Positions 1 to 8,376 of a DNA stretch of 64,000 nucleotides are shown here, piece after piece. The notes beneath the pieces are model-generated. The model did no database searches, was not told the origin of the DNA, and saw nothing but the letters and a program-made list of their open reading frames with translations. The DNA is from JAXLYE01 sp046351595 (GTDB taxonomy: Bacteria; Myxococcota_A; Polyangia; Palsa-1104; JAEUJZ01), in contig JAXLYE010000002.1 of the NCBI GenBank assembly GCA_046351595.1, positions 1,054,001 through 1,118,000 of the forward strand, in the 5' to 3' direction. The translations under genes and the position numbers were made by a program. Within the stretch, counting starts at the first letter, position 1. Every line of letters begins with the position of its first letter.

Positions 1-180
1 AAGAGCAAGAAGATCACCCGTGTCACCGAGAGCGTGGCCGCGATCGACCGCCGCGGTGTGCCGCAGTGGCTGGAGCTCGACAAGGACAACTTCCGCGGGA
101 AGATGAGGTCGCTGCCGGCGCGTGAAGACTTCACGATGCCGATCCGCGAGCAGCTCATCGTCGAGCTCTACTCGAAGTAA
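1..180 (+). CDS. rpsD: 30S ribosomal protein S4, C-terminal part
   Basis: Open from the window edge and ending in TAA, so the 5' part lies outside. The visible 59 residues match the end of ribosomal protein S4, finishing in the family-typical IVELYSK tail. The preceding WLELDKDNFRGKM and LPAREDFTMPI segments belong to the S4 C-terminal region. S4 is a primary 16S rRNA binder that nucleates assembly of the 30S body and, in many bacteria, represses its own operon. It is followed 24 bases later by rpoA and then rplQ, the classic end of the alpha operon, which strongly supports the call. Confidence 0.96.
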   Translation, partial: KSKKITRVTESVAAIDRRGVPQWLELDKDNFRGKMRSLPAREDFTMPIREQLIVELYSK

Positions 181-204
181 ACGCCCGTTTCGGAGAAGGT
201 GCAG

Positions 205-1230
<1,026 letters not shown>

Positions 1231-1253
1231 CCCTTTCGCACGCGGAACACACC

Positions 1254-1685
1254 ATGCGCCACCAGAAATCCGGAAGAAAGTTCGGCCGCAAGGCGGATCA
1301 CAGAAAAGCGCTGTGGTCGACGATGGTTTCCAACCTGATCACCCACGAGCGCATCGAGACGACCGATACCAAGGCCAAGGAGCTGCGCCGCTTCGCCGAG
1401 CCGGCGATTGCCTGGGCCGTCTCCGTGGGCAACCTGCTGAGCAAGGACAAGGAGAAGCGCGCTCCCGAGGAGCGTGTCCGCATCGTCCACGCCATGCGGA
1501 TGGCCCAGCGCATCGTCAAGCACCGCCCGGCGCTGCACAAGCTGTTCGACGAGCTCGGGCCGCGCTTCGCGGGCCGTCACGGCGGCTACCTGCGCATCAT
1601 CAAGACCGGCTGGCGCCACGGCGACGCAGCGCCGATGGCCATCATCGAGCTGGTCGACCGTCCCGAGCCGTCCGCCAGCACCTGA
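1254..1685 (+). CDS. rplQ: 50S ribosomal protein L17
   Basis: A 143-residue L17, a basic large-subunit protein. The diagnostic start MRHQKSGRKFGRKADHRKAL and the ITHERIETTDTKAKELRRFAE segment are both clear. The core ends near GGYLRIIKTGWRHGDAAPMA, with a short extra tail. The gene starts 23 bases after rpoA, the usual alpha operon order, and is followed after 27 bases by an intrinsic terminator, so it is the last gene of the operon. Confidence 0.98.
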   Translation: MRHQKSGRKFGRKADHRKALWSTMVSNLITHERIETTDTKAKELRRFAEPAIAWAVSVGNLLSKDKEKRAPEERVRIVHAMRMAQRIVKHRPALHKLFDELGPRFAGRHGGYLRIIKTGWRHGDAAPMAIIELVDRPEPSAST

Positions 1686-1712
1686 GCACGACGCTCCAGG
1701 TGGCTGATACAG

Positions 1713-1748
1713 GCCGGTGTCCTCGTCGAGGGCGCCGGCTTTGTTGTC
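1713..1748 (+). terminator. Intrinsic terminator of the rpsD-rpoA-rplQ operon
   Basis: GCCGGTGTCCTC (1713-1724) pairs with GAGGGCGCCGGC (1728-1739) over 12 positions, including two G-U pairs, around a three-base GTC loop. The T-rich stretch TTTGTTGTCT follows directly. Position just after rplQ fits the end of the ribosomal operon. Confidence 0.85.
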
Positions 1749-1756
1749 TCTGGGGG

Positions 1757-1990
1757 TCTGGAACCTGCGGCCTAGGTCTGGGCCTTTACGCCTGAGGCAC
1801 AGGGAATGGAACCTGGGGCCTGGAGCCTGGGGTCTGGAAGCTGCGGCCTGGGTCGGGGCTTTGAAGCCCGAGGGACAGGGATGGAACCTGGGGTCTGAGG
1901 TCTGGAAGCTGCGGCCTAGGGTTTGAAGCCTGGGGCCTGGAGTCTGGAACCTGAGCTCTGGGGCTTGGGGCTTGGGGCCTGGGGCTTGAA
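1757..1990. repeat. Degenerate G-rich tandem repeat after the ribosomal operon
   Basis: Successive units begin with TCTGGAA(C/G)CTG at 1757, 1833, 1901 and 1943, so the spacing shrinks from 76 to 68 to 42 bases. Units share GCGGCCTGGG-like and GGAACCTGGGG-like blocks. The last part (about 1957-1987) breaks down into short GCTTGGGG units. The strand is strongly G/T-biased and rich in GGGG runs. Open frames exist here only because stops are rare; no credible start, ribosome binding site or protein was seen. With flanking sequence this fills the 470-base gap between rplQ and the next gene. Confidence 0.7.
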
Positions 1991-2156
1991 GTCAGGAGCC
2001 GCAGGGCTCCGTCGGCTAGGCGTCGAGCCTCGACGAGGCCGCTGGCTGTCTCCGGTACGTGCCTGGGGCGAGGGCCGGTGCCTGCTCGGGCGGGCCGCGG
2101 TGGGCCGTGTGCGGGCCCGTGCCATTCCGCAGGGAGGCGTGGTTTAATAGGCTGCG

Positions 2157-2870
2157 ATGCGGACTGTCAGCCCTGTTGTTCTCTCGGTCAGTACTGCGGA
2201 TGGTTGGCTGCGTCGGGTCGCTCGGCTGCGGGCGGGCCTCGGGGTCGCCGCGCTCGGGCTCGTGGCCTGCGTCACGGGGCACCCGCAGCCGACGGTGAAC
2301 TTCTCGGGGGTGCCGCAGAAGTCCGTCGAGGTCAGCGCCGTCGAGATCTTCCAGGGTCCGCCGCCGCCGCGCCCGTACCAGGACGTCGGCACGATTGAGG
2401 TCGTCTGCCCGGCCGACGCGTACGCCTCCGGCCACGGCGGGCTCGACGTCGAGGGCAGCTGCACCATGGAGCACGCGCTCAGGCTGGCGCGCGAGAAGCT
2501 CGCCGAGGTCGGCGCCGACGGCATGTACGCGGTCGGGACCAACAGCATGGGCGGCGGTCGCCTGACCGGCCTGACCGGCACCGCGTTCCGCTACGAGGGC
2601 GGCGCCCCGAAGCCGGTGGCCCGACGCCCGCCGGAGCCGGCCGTGGATCCGACGGGCAAGCCCGTGGTCATCGTGCACGGCACCGGCACCGTCATCGCGC
2701 CGACGACCTCGCCTGTGAGCCCGACGGTCTCGCCGACGCCCGCGGCCGCGCCCACCGGCAAGATCCCCGTCGAGGAGCGGCTGCGCCGGCTGCAGGAGCT
2801 GCGCGACAAGGGCCTGATCTCGGCCGAGGACTACGAGAAGAAGAAGGCCGAGATCCTGCGCGATCTCTAG
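2157..2870 (+). CDS. Lipoprotein with C-terminal SHOCT domain
   Basis: A 237-residue protein of unknown function. Residues 20-38 form a lipoprotein-type signal ending in the lipobox LVAC (Cys38), so it is probably membrane-anchored in the envelope. A central region (about 60-150) contains two cysteines and the segment HALRLAREKLAEVGADGMY. A Pro/Thr-rich linker (about 160-200) follows. The last 35 residues (LRRLQELRDKGLISAEDYE and following) are a clear SHOCT domain, a short helical module common at bacterial C termini, thought to mediate oligomerisation or interactions. No strong ribosome binding site precedes the ATG, so the start could be a few codons different. Confidence 0.75.
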   Translation: MRTVSPVVLSVSTADGWLRRVARLRAGLGVAALGLVACVTGHPQPTVNFSGVPQKSVEVSAVEIFQGPPPPRPYQDVGTIEVVCPADAYASGHGGLDVEGSCTMEHALRLAREKLAEVGADGMYAVGTNSMGGGRLTGLTGTAFRYEGGAPKPVARRPPEPAVDPTGKPVVIVHGTGTVIAPTTSPVSPTVSPTPAAAPTGKIPVEERLRRLQELRDKGLISAEDYEKKKAEILRDL

Positions 2871-3012
2871 GCGATGGCTCGGGTCGATGGCTCGCCCGCG
2901 CGCGGCCGTCACCCGATCGAAACGGCGGCGTCCGGTCGCTGACGCCGCGCCCGGCCTCGTCGCTGTGGCCGTTGAGTCCGCGGTCGCCGCGCGTTAGAGT
3001 GGTCCTGCTCCC

Positions 3013-4101
3013 TTGAGCTCGAGCACCTCTTCGAACCAGGTCGACCCGCGCTTCGATCCGTTCCGCTTCATGAAGTGGGGCGCGGTGGTGCTGCTCGTCC
3101 TGACCGTGGTCAGCACCGCGGTCTTCTGGGGCCTGGGGCGCCTGTACCACCGTCCGGACTGGACCGTCATGAACTGCCTGTTCATGGTGGTCATCACCCT
3201 CACGACCATCGGCTACGGCGACTGGCTCGACCTCAAGAATCTGGCCGCCGCCGAGGCCTTCACGATGCTGCTGGCCATGGTGGGCATCGCCATGCCGGCG
3301 TTCCTGGTCTCGAACGTCACCGCCCTCATCGTCGAGGGCCTGTTCACCGACGTGTTCCGGAGGCGGCGCATGGACAAGCGGATCGCCAAGCTGCGGGATC
3401 ACATCATCGTCTGCGGCGTCGGCAGCACCGGCGTCCACTGCCTGACCGAGCTCCTGTCGACGGACCGCCCGCTCGTCGCCATCGACCGCGACGAGGACAA
3501 GCTCAAGCACCTGTGCCACGAGCTCGGCGAGTTCCCGTACGTCGTCGGCACGGCCGAGTCCGACGAGACGCTGCGCCAGGCCGGCATCGAGTACGCCGCC
3601 GGCCTGATCTGCTGCCTCACCGAGGACAAGGACAACGTCTTCGTGACGCTGACCGCGCGCTCGATGAACCGCAAGCTGCGCATCATCAGCAAGGTCCTGG
3701 AAGAGACCAGCCGGCGCAAGCTCGCGATCGCCGGCGCCAACGGCACGGTCAACCCGACGGCCATCGGCGGCCTGCGCCTGGTCAGCGAGCTGGTGCGGCC
3801 CACCGTCGTGACCTTCCTCGACAACATGATGCGCGACAGCTCGTCGGCCTACCGCTTCGAGGAGCTGTGCGTCGAGCCCAGCGCGCCCATCGCGGGCAAG
3901 CGCCTCGCCGAGGCCAACCTGCGCGGCAAGAGCAACGTCCTGGTCGTCGCCGCCAAGACGCCGCCGAACAGCAAGTTCACCTACAACCCGACGGCGGACA
4001 CGGTGCTGGAGCCGGGCGTGGTCATCGTGCTCTTGGCCAGCACCACGGACATGCCGCACCTGCGCTCGCTGTTCACCTCGCCCCCGTCGGCGGCGACCTG
4101 A
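3013..4101 (+). CDS. Two-TM potassium channel with RCK/TrkA domains
   Basis: A 362-residue inner-membrane ion channel. TM1 lies at about residues 22-42, the pore helix and selectivity filter TTIGYGD at 64-70, and TM2 at about 82-108. A cytoplasmic RCK_N domain follows with the nucleotide-binding motif CGVGSTG (about 134-140) and the DRDEDK acidic end of a Rossmann strand. A TrkA_C-like domain occupies about 268-350. This is the MthK/Kch-type layout, in which ligand binding to the RCK ring gates K+ flow. The frame opens at a TTG with no obvious ribosome site; an in-frame ATG at 3070 would still keep TM1, so the start is uncertain. Confidence 0.88.
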   Translation: MSSSTSSNQVDPRFDPFRFMKWGAVVLLVLTVVSTAVFWGLGRLYHRPDWTVMNCLFMVVITLTTIGYGDWLDLKNLAAAEAFTMLLAMVGIAMPAFLVSNVTALIVEGLFTDVFRRRRMDKRIAKLRDHIIVCGVGSTGVHCLTELLSTDRPLVAIDRDEDKLKHLCHELGEFPYVVGTAESDETLRQAGIEYAAGLICCLTEDKDNVFVTLTARSMNRKLRIISKVLEETSRRKLAIAGANGTVNPTAIGGLRLVSELVRPTVVTFLDNMMRDSSSAYRFEELCVEPSAPIAGKRLAEANLRGKSNVLVVAAKTPPNSKFTYNPTADTVLEPGVVIVLLASTTDMPHLRSLFTSPPSAAT

Positions 4102-4138
4102 TCCGGCGCCGGCCGGGCGCCGTCGGGCCCGCCGGTAC

Positions 4139-5539
4139 CTAGCGCGCGCTCTCGGTCCCGGGCTTCTGCCCGAGCGAGCGCAGGAGGTACCAGACGTTGA
4201 ACCCGATGAAGCACAGCAGCAGCAGCGCCACCGGCAGCGTCCACATCGCGCCCGCCGGCGTCTCGCCGTCGAGCAGCAGGAACGCATCGGTCGGCACGGT
4301 CATCGGCTCGCTGATCTGCACCGACTGGACCTGCTCCCACGACAGCAGCGTCGCCTGCTCCTTGAGCGGCACCAGCAGCTTGCTCGTCGCGTCGGCGGCC
4401 GGCGGCGGCGTGGCGCTGGCCTGGCCGGTCGCCGGCGCGGGCGCAGCACCGGTCGGGGCCGGTGCGGTTTCGGTCGCGGCGGGGGCCTGCGGCGCCTGGT
4501 AGCGCACCGGCTGCGGCAGCCCGTCGGGCCCCGGGATCTGCAGCCCGGTCGGCGTGACATGCACCGACGCCGCGGGCACGCGGTAGGTCTCGAGCCGGCG
4601 CTGGAAGAACATGCCCTGCGAGTCGAGGTGCGCGAGCAGCTTCTGCCGCTCCGGCCCCGCCGGCGGCAGGCGCAGCACGTAGCCGAAGCCGTCGCGCGTC
4701 TCGAGCCCGGGACCGTGCAGCACGCCCAGCCGCTCGACCTCGTAGCGCGCGTCCGGCTCCGACGGGAACTTCTCTTTCGACAGCAGCACGCGGACGTCGT
4801 CGGCGAACAGCACGTCGATGAGCAGCTCGCGGTCCTTGTCGACGGTCAGCGTCTCGCCCGCGCGATCGAGGGTGCTGAGCGGCTGCGGCAGCGGCCCCGG
4901 CGGCAGCGCCTTGAGCTTCGGCAGGTCCAGCGCCCGCAGCGCCAGCGTCTGCCCGTAGGCCGCGGTCACGGCGTCGGCGAACGAGACGTCGTCGAAGCGC
5001 CGCAGCCGGCCGGTGAACTGGTTGGCCGCGTCCGCGGTCGGCGTGGCCGGGGCGCTGACGAACACCCGCGTGCCGGTGCCGAGCAGCCGGAAGACGTTGT
5101 AGCGCGTGCGCCCGCCCTTGGGATCGAAGGCCAGGCCGTTGCGCCGATCCGGCATGCCCGCGAGCCGCACGTACCCGTCGAGGTTGCGGGCGAGCTGGTC
5201 GGACTTGAGCGCGGCCGCGGCGGCGCCCAGCTCCACGGGCTGTGACGGCTTGAGCGCGTAGCCGATGTCGCCGCGCAGCCGATAGAGCAGCAGCCCGGCC
5301 ACCGCCAGCACCGCCACCGCGACGAGCGGGTGGCGACGGGGCAGCGGCACCGGCAGCTTGAGCAGCTCGGGGTCCACCGCGTCCGGTGGGATCGGGGCGC
5401 CCGGCTCGAGAGCGGTCGTGGAAGGCGGGGAGGTCGGGGCGCCCTTGCCCCGATCCCTGTCCTTATCCGCGTCCCTTGTGGTCGTGGGACCCGGGGCGGT
5501 GCTCGCCTCGTCGCTGCTTGTGCGCGAATCCTCTGCCAT
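4139..5539 (-). CDS. Membrane protein with periplasmic domain, unknown function
   Basis: 466 residues, family not recognised. A polar Ser/Thr/Pro-rich N terminus (1-65) precedes a membrane segment (LVAVAVLAVAGLLLY, about 71-86). A long soluble region of about 330 residues follows, then a Pro/Ala-rich linker (about 345-385), and a second membrane segment near the C terminus (about 432-452) with a short basic tail. This predicts a bitopic protein with both ends in the cytoplasm and a large exported domain. No catalytic motif was seen. It is convergent with the K+ channel gene. A GGAG lies 12 bases before the ATG. Confidence 0.6.
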   Translation of the reverse strand: MAEDSRTSSDEASTAPGPTTTRDADKDRDRGKGAPTSPPSTTALEPGAPIPPDAVDPELLKLPVPLPRRHPLVAVAVLAVAGLLLYRLRGDIGYALKPSQPVELGAAAAALKSDQLARNLDGYVRLAGMPDRRNGLAFDPKGGRTRYNVFRLLGTGTRVFVSAPATPTADAANQFTGRLRRFDDVSFADAVTAAYGQTLALRALDLPKLKALPPGPLPQPLSTLDRAGETLTVDKDRELLIDVLFADDVRVLLSKEKFPSEPDARYEVERLGVLHGPGLETRDGFGYVLRLPPAGPERQKLLAHLDSQGMFFQRRLETYRVPAASVHVTPTGLQIPGPDGLPQPVRYQAPQAPAATETAPAPTGAAPAPATGQASATPPPAADATSKLLVPLKEQATLLSWEQVQSVQISEPMTVPTDAFLLLDGETPAGAMWTLPVALLLLCFIGFNVWYLLRSLGQKPGTESAR

Positions 5540-5762
5540 GGGAGAAACCGGCTCCTGAGACTGCCGGACCTTAAAGCACTGGCGACGAATTTACCACGGC
5601 TTTGTACACGGGCCGCGGCGAGCCGACCTGGAGCGGGCACGGCGCCCGCGCACAAGACCGTGCCAGCCCGAGCTAGCCCGGGTCCGCCGCGAGCGAGCTC
5701 CGACGGCAGCGGCGGCCCCATGGACCGGCCCGCCTGAGCGGCGTAGATTGCCTGCACCCACC

Positions 5763-7127
5763 ATGAGCACAGCCAGCACCGTCCACACAAGCCGCCGCGC
5801 CGCGCTCTACGCCGCCCTGCCGCCCGGGGCCGCCGCCGTCGTCGGCGGGGCGCGCGAGGCGCGGCGCAACGCGGACGTCCACTACCGCTTCCGCCAGCCG
5901 AGCGACCTGTGGTTCCTCACCGGCTTCACCGAGCCCGAGGCGCTGGCCGTGTTCACGCCGGGCCGACCCAAGCCTTTCACGCTGCTGGTGCGCCCGCGCA
6001 ACCCGCTGCTCGAGACCTGGACCGGGCGGCGGGCCGGGCCCGAGGGCGCGCAGGCGCGCTTCCACGCCGACCAGTCCTTCGACAGCAGCGAGGCCGAGCG
6101 CCGCCTGTTCGAGCTGCTCGACGGCTGCACCGAGGTCCACCTGCATTTCGGCGACGACCCCGAGCTCGAGGCGCTGGTGCTGCGCGCGGTCGCGCGGCTG
6201 CGCAAGGGCGAGCGCAACGGCCACCGCGCACCGCAGCGCATCGTCGACCTGACGCTGACCCTGCACGAGCTGCGGCTGCGCAAGGACCTCGACGCGCTCG
6301 CGTGCATGCGCCGCGCCGCCGAGCTGACCGTCGAGGCGCACGCGCTGGCGATGCGCGCCTGCCGCGCCGGCCGCAGCGAGTACGAGATCGAGGCGCTCAT
6401 CGAGTACGTCTTCCGCCGCGGCAACGGCCACCCCGGCTACGGCACCATCGTCGGCGGCGGCCGCAACGCGACGATCCTGCACTACGTCGACAACAGCGAC
6501 GTGCTCCAGGCCGGGCGGCTGCTGCTCGTCGACGCCGGCTGCGAGCTCGGCGGCTTCACCGCGGACATCACGCGCACCTATCCGATCCCGGGCCCGGCGC
6601 CCGGCGAGCGCGCCCGCTTCTCGCCGCTGCAGCGCCGGCTGTACGACGTCGTGCTCGGCGCACAGCTCGCCGGCATCGCGGCCGCCCGCCCGGGCGCGAC
6701 CATCGAGGCCATCCACGACGCCTGCCGCCGCCGCGCCACCGAGGGGCTGATCGAGCTCGGCCTGCTCGAGGGCAGCGTCGACGCCCTGCTCGAGTCGGGC
6801 GAGTACAAGCGCTACTACCTGCACCGCACCAGCCACTTCCTGGGCATGGACGTGCACGACGTCGGCCGCTACTTCCCCGAGGGGGCGCCGCGCCAGCTCG
6901 AGCCGGGCATGGTCCTGACCATCGAGCCCGGCCTCTACGTCGCCGAGGACGACGAGCGCGCGCCCGCCGAGCTGCGCGGCACCGGCGTGCGCATCGAGGA
7001 CGACCTGCTGATCACCGAGGTCACGCCGGGACGGCCGCAGGGGCACGAGATCCTCACCGCGGCGCTGCCCAAGGCCGCCGAGGAGCTCGAGGCCCTGGTC
7101 GGCACCGGCGTGACGCTCAGCCTGTAG
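5763..7127 (+). CDS. pepP: Xaa-Pro aminopeptidase (M24B family)
   Basis: A 454-residue cytosolic metallopeptidase that removes N-terminal residues preceding proline. An AMP_N domain (about 10-150) contains RQPSDLWFLTGFTEPEA. The C-terminal pita-bread domain carries all five metal ligands in order: D257 and D268 (VDAG, TADITRTY), H358 (HRTSHFLGMDVHDVG), E388 (TIEPGLYV) and E412 (GVRIEDD). Length matches Escherichia PepP. The frame opens upstream at a TTG, but the ATG at 5763 gives a start more typical of the family. No signal peptide is visible. The downstream neighbour is convergent. Confidence 0.92.
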   Translation: MSTASTVHTSRRAALYAALPPGAAAVVGGAREARRNADVHYRFRQPSDLWFLTGFTEPEALAVFTPGRPKPFTLLVRPRNPLLETWTGRRAGPEGAQARFHADQSFDSSEAERRLFELLDGCTEVHLHFGDDPELEALVLRAVARLRKGERNGHRAPQRIVDLTLTLHELRLRKDLDALACMRRAAELTVEAHALAMRACRAGRSEYEIEALIEYVFRRGNGHPGYGTIVGGGRNATILHYVDNSDVLQAGRLLLVDAGCELGGFTADITRTYPIPGPAPGERARFSPLQRRLYDVVLGAQLAGIAAARPGATIEAIHDACRRRATEGLIELGLLEGSVDALLESGEYKRYYLHRTSHFLGMDVHDVGRYFPEGAPRQLEPGMVLTIEPGLYVAEDDERAPAELRGTGVRIEDDLLITEVTPGRPQGHEILTAALPKAAEELEALVGTGVTLSL

Positions 7128-7147
7128 CCGCGCGTCGGGGCCGCGGC

Positions 7148-8179
7148 TCACTCGGCGCGGCGCAGGATCTGGTGGCCGCTGCCCGCGCCGAGGAGCAGCG
7201 TCCCGTCGGGCAGCAGCGTGCCCTGGTAGTGGTCGAGGCGGCGCTGGCCGTTGTCGCACGGGCCGCGCGGCGCCTCCGCCGTGAGCTCGCTGAGGTGGAC
7301 GCGGGCGCCGAAGCGCTGGCCGCGCAGCGTGAAGCGGGTGAGCGTGCGCAGCTCGGGCTGGCGGTTGCAGCGGAAGGTGCCCTGGGCGCGGCTGCGGGTG
7401 ACGGTGCGCTCGCAGGTGCCGCTGAGCTCGATGCCCTGCTCGCTGAGCCGCCACACCTCCTCTTCGAGCACGGTGTCACCGTCGGCGTCCTGGCTGCGGT
7501 GCTGCCAGCGCCAGGTCCCGGTCAGGCCGGCCGGGGCCGCGGCCTGCGGCGCACCGCCCGTCGCGGAAGCGGCCAGCTCGTCGGACAGCGGCGGCACCCG
7601 CTGGCCCGGCGTCCGCCGCTGCAGGTGCTGCACGGCGCCGTCGCGGAAGACCAGCCGCAGCGTGTCGCCCTCCAGGCGGCCCGTGTACGAGGTCAGGGGC
7701 GGCTCGCCGCTGTCGCACGGATCGGCGGGCGGCTGGCGCGGCGCCTCGCGGCTGACCTCGCGCAGCACGAGCTCGTCGCCGCGCAGCACGCCCGTGAAGC
7801 GCACCCGGGCCTGCGTCAGGAAGCCGAGCCGCCCGTTGCAGCGGAACGGCCGCCGGTCCGAAGACAGCGTCAGCACCTGCCGCAGGTAGTCGCCGCGCAG
7901 CGGTGTGCCCGACGGGCCGGTGCGGCCGCCGAGCTCCAGGTGCCACTCCTCCTGCTCGATGCGCGGGTCGCCCTGCTGCGTGGTCGAGCGGAAGACCCAG
8001 TCCCAGGTCCCGACCACCGCGGACGGATCGATCCGCGCAGTCGCCGCCGGGTCTGCCGTCGCTGGCTTCGTGTCCCCGGGCGTCACGAGCGCCGGTGTGG
8101 CCGGCCGCTGCGTCCCCGCGCACGCGACGAGGGCCAGCAGCGGGACGACCCGGACCAGGCGCACACAGCGACGGAGCAC
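7148..8179 (-). CDS. Lipoprotein with a duplicated about 130-residue domain
   Basis: 343 residues of unknown function. The N terminus is a lipoprotein signal with lipobox LVAC (Cys20), predicting an envelope lipoprotein. The rest is two diverged copies of one domain, at about residues 55-192 and 219-343. Both copies share GTWxWxxRS near the start, an EExW segment, FRCN in the middle, PCDxG, a Y-x-G near the end and a closing LRR/LQRR. The paired cysteines suggest one disulphide per copy. The GTW opening recalls lipocalin-like barrels, but that is only a resemblance. The start is a GTG. No operon partner. Confidence 0.65.
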   Translation of the reverse strand: MLRRCVRLVRVVPLLALVACAGTQRPATPALVTPGDTKPATADPAATARIDPSAVVGTWDWVFRSTTQQGDPRIEQEEWHLELGGRTGPSGTPLRGDYLRQVLTLSSDRRPFRCNGRLGFLTQARVRFTGVLRGDELVLREVSREAPRQPPADPCDSGEPPLTSYTGRLEGDTLRLVFRDGAVQHLQRRTPGQRVPPLSDELAASATGGAPQAAAPAGLTGTWRWQHRSQDADGDTVLEEEVWRLSEQGIELSGTCERTVTRSRAQGTFRCNRQPELRTLTRFTLRGQRFGARVHLSELTAEAPRGPCDNGQRRLDHYQGTLLPDGTLLLGAGSGHQILRRAE

Positions 8180-8376
8180 GGCGCCATCCTAGCACGCTCC
8201 GTGGCGCCGTCCCGGAGCGCAGCGCGCCGAAGCGCACCCCCGACAAGGGCGCAATCGGGGCGCGATCGGGACGCGAGCGGGGCCGCCGCCGTTCGGCCTT
8301 CCCGCTTACGGCGGTCAGCCAGCTGGGGTAGGGTACCGCCCGCCGCATGAAGGCGGTCTTGGCAGGAGGAGGCGTC

